The position numbers and the translations under genes were made by a program. Shown here piece after piece: positions 7,201 through 7,615 of a DNA stretch of 7,615 bases (position 1 is its first letter; each line of letters starts with the position of its first letter). The stretch is from JBNJEA01 sp051745395 (lineage in GTDB: Bacteria; Desulfobacterota; Desulfobacteria; Desulfobacterales; Desulfosalsimonadaceae): assembly GCA_051745395.1 (NCBI GenBank), contig JBNJEA010000143.1:1-7615 (forward strand), in the 5' to 3' direction. The notes below the pieces were generated by a model. It did no database searches. It was not told where the DNA came from and saw only the letters and a program-made list of their open reading frames with translations.

Positions 7201-7615
7201 CTGCGAAATCGAAATCGCCGCCGATTTGGTCGTGCTGGCCACCGGCATGGTGCCCAATATGCCCGAACCCCTTCTGGCGGGTTTTGCCGCGGAAGCCGAC
7301 GAACACGGCTTTTTCCGGGAAGCCGAGTACAAGTGGCGGCCGGTGGAATCGCTCGGGCAGGGGGTATTCGCCTGCGGCATCGCGCTTTCGCCGAAAAGCA
7401 TCGGAGAATCGATTGCCTCGGCCGAGGCCGCCGCCGGCCGGGCTGTCCGGCTACTGGCGCGCAGGCAGCTGCCGGCCGGCAAAGTCGTGGCCCGGGTGCG
7501 GCACAGCCTCTGCACGTTGTGCCAGGCCTGTGTTGCGGCCTGCCCCTATGGGGCCCGGGTGTTTGACCCGGAACTCGAACAGATCGCGGTCAACGCGGCG
7601 GCCTGCCAGGCGTGC
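4253..7615 (+). CDS. hdrA: Tandem HdrA-like iron-sulfur flavoprotein with inserted receiver domain, 3' truncated
   Basis: The frame is open from ATG 4253 to the window end, 1121 codons without a stop, so the C-terminus is missing. Module 1: FAD motif GAGISG (12-17); HdrA motif DGCGMC (C56, C59); inserted ferredoxin domain with C118, C121, C124, C128 and C165, C168, C171, C175; then a full receiver domain at about 190-310; then the HdrA C-terminal half with QCVGSRD (C385) and CSSVCCMYA (C398, C402, C403). Module 2: HdrA N-terminal cluster domain at about 588-690 (C596, C598, C631, C656); FAD motif GGGIAG (745-750); no inserted ferredoxin; QCAGTR (C893) and YCSRVCCATA (C904, C908, C909); C-terminal ferredoxin starting at C1087, C1090, C1093, C1097, with C1118 and C1121 opening a second cluster. 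HdrA is the FAD site of electron bifurcation in Hdr complexes. Cytoplasmic; probably in one complex with the three genes upstream. The HdrA family call is firm; symbol use is by homology only. Confidence 0.9.
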   Translation, partial: MAQKIGKALVVGAGISGMRAALDLAESGYGVTLIDRASHMGGILSGLDHQFPNDGCGMCKLLPHVDRDSAAQRCLRKGLSHENIDICLQTELLCLSGEAGNFRATLKTIPNPVDPALCIGCGHCRPVCPVEISDPFNAGTGTRKAIDLPSPHMAPGPYQIDIEACTQCGECRKVCPTNAISMPAEDRQAFSILVVDDEQIIRDSLKEWLAIEGGFHVITAESGQKAMEILNEQSVDLMLVDIKMPDMDGITVLEQARAQLPELSVMMITAYATVDTAVEAMKLGAVDYLIKPFDPDALLPKIVEMYHDMRLPPGPEINVGAVVVAGGTDFYDPAANKNPFGYRELPDVLTSRAFERQISGTGPTGGKLARPSDGQPAKRIAFIQCVGSRDIQADADFCSSVCCMYAIKQARLAKKLAAEHGETVETVIYHMDLRTFGKPYQQYRDAAEAEGVRFVRGRIHTISADTKSGELAIRAIDMAGNIENKHFDMAVLATGQRPSAKIGELADMLHIEQNPWGFIETEAFSPTQTAQKGIFAAGACTGLKDIHDSVICGSAAALNASRTIHAAGGGISDESAPEAAYADVSRQPADVFVAICDCHEAISKIMDPAMVSEKLTADPAVSQVKPVDDLCTEAGFSDLAEKIRDARPNRVLIAACRPLMARQNIQKLASAVSLSPDLIEVIDIRKGVADLPDPSDTSENPAPENAATVATDITQRLEMATAQLKGVDPGFVAFSEIQQTALVVGGGIAGMTAALGIADHGFAVHLIEKSDRLGGNLNWLHRTIDGQPVGELLDRTVSRVENHPLVTVYKNADIIDAGGRTGDFHTLVQAPEGEPVKIDHGTVILATGGAAADTDADTYGSDSRICNQQELETQLHDNTFDAAGVSRVVMIQCAGTRKPPKNYCSRVCCATALKHALTIKEKNPEAEIYVFYRDMMAYGFTEAYFTKARKAGVIFIPYTPDAPPAATASDEAVYVSGHEPVIDCEIEIAADLVVLATGMVPNMPEPLLAGFAAEADEHGFFREAEYKWRPVESLGQGVFACGIALSPKSIGESIASAEAAAGRAVRLLARRQLPAGKVVARVRHSLCTLCQACVAACPYGARVFDPELEQIAVNAAACQAC
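4820..5182 (+). other. Receiver (response-regulator) domain embedded in the HdrA protein
   Basis: Residues about 190-310 of the last gene read as a complete CheY-like receiver. The acidic pair is D196-D197 (ILVVDDE). The phospho-acceptor is D241 in LVDIKMPDMDG. The switch threonine is T269 in MITAYA. The conserved lysine is K291 in YLIKPFD. All five signature positions are present, so phosphorylation should be possible. It sits between the inserted two-cluster ferredoxin domain and the C-terminal half of the flavin fold, with no output domain of its own; the HdrA protein itself would be the output. No histidine kinase is in the window. Flanking sequence stays HdrA-like with no stop or frameshift, so this is a true fusion. 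Confidence 0.9.

Overview
The window holds four genes on the + strand, cut at both ends, that encode flavin and iron-sulfur electron-transfer proteins of the heterodisulfide-reductase (Hdr) type. In order they are: (1) the 3' part of an NAD(P)H-oxidoreductase (GltD/NfnB-like) fused to an HdrA-like C-terminal half, 3-1976; (2) an MvhD/FlpD-type [2Fe-2S] subunit, 2284-2703; (3) an FrhB/FdhB-like iron-sulfur flavoprotein, 2945-4087; (4) a very large HdrA-family protein, 4253 to beyond 7615, made of two HdrA-like modules with a complete response-regulator receiver domain inserted in the first. No rRNA, tRNA, CRISPR array or transposase is visible.

The coding DNA is GC-rich and very rich in cysteine codons. 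This gene content (HdrA fusions with MvhD and an FrhB/FdhB-like protein, and no HdrB or HdrC in view) is typical of strictly anaerobic Desulfobacterota, meaning sulfate reducers or syntrophs related to Desulfobacteraceae, Desulfosarcina or Desulfatiglans. That assignment is an inference from gene content; no phylogenetic marker is present.

The proteins probably form one cytoplasmic complex. The NAD(P)H module of gene 1 would exchange electrons with pyridine nucleotide. MvhD would pass electrons between partner subunits. The FrhB-like protein would serve a further substrate site (formate dehydrogenase partner, flavin, F420 or another deazaflavin). The HdrA modules, with FAD and many [4Fe-4S] clusters, are candidates for flavin-based electron bifurcation or confurcation with ferredoxin. 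The receiver domain in gene 4 suggests that this electron-transfer protein is itself controlled by phosphorylation. I regard this as the most interesting feature of the window.

The three spacers (307, 241 and 165 bp) are unusually long for co-directional genes of one complex. Each is much less GC-rich than the genes, or at least purine/pyrimidine-biased, and each contains a large imperfect inverted repeat built from short tandem units. The units are a TTCGAAA-like motif in spacer 1, an 8-bp AAGGGACT unit in spacer 2 and a 7-bp TTGGAAA unit in spacer 3. They could be inserted MITE-like elements or structured RNA spacers that set relative expression. Spacer 1 also starts with two compact stem-loops directly after the stop codon of gene 1.
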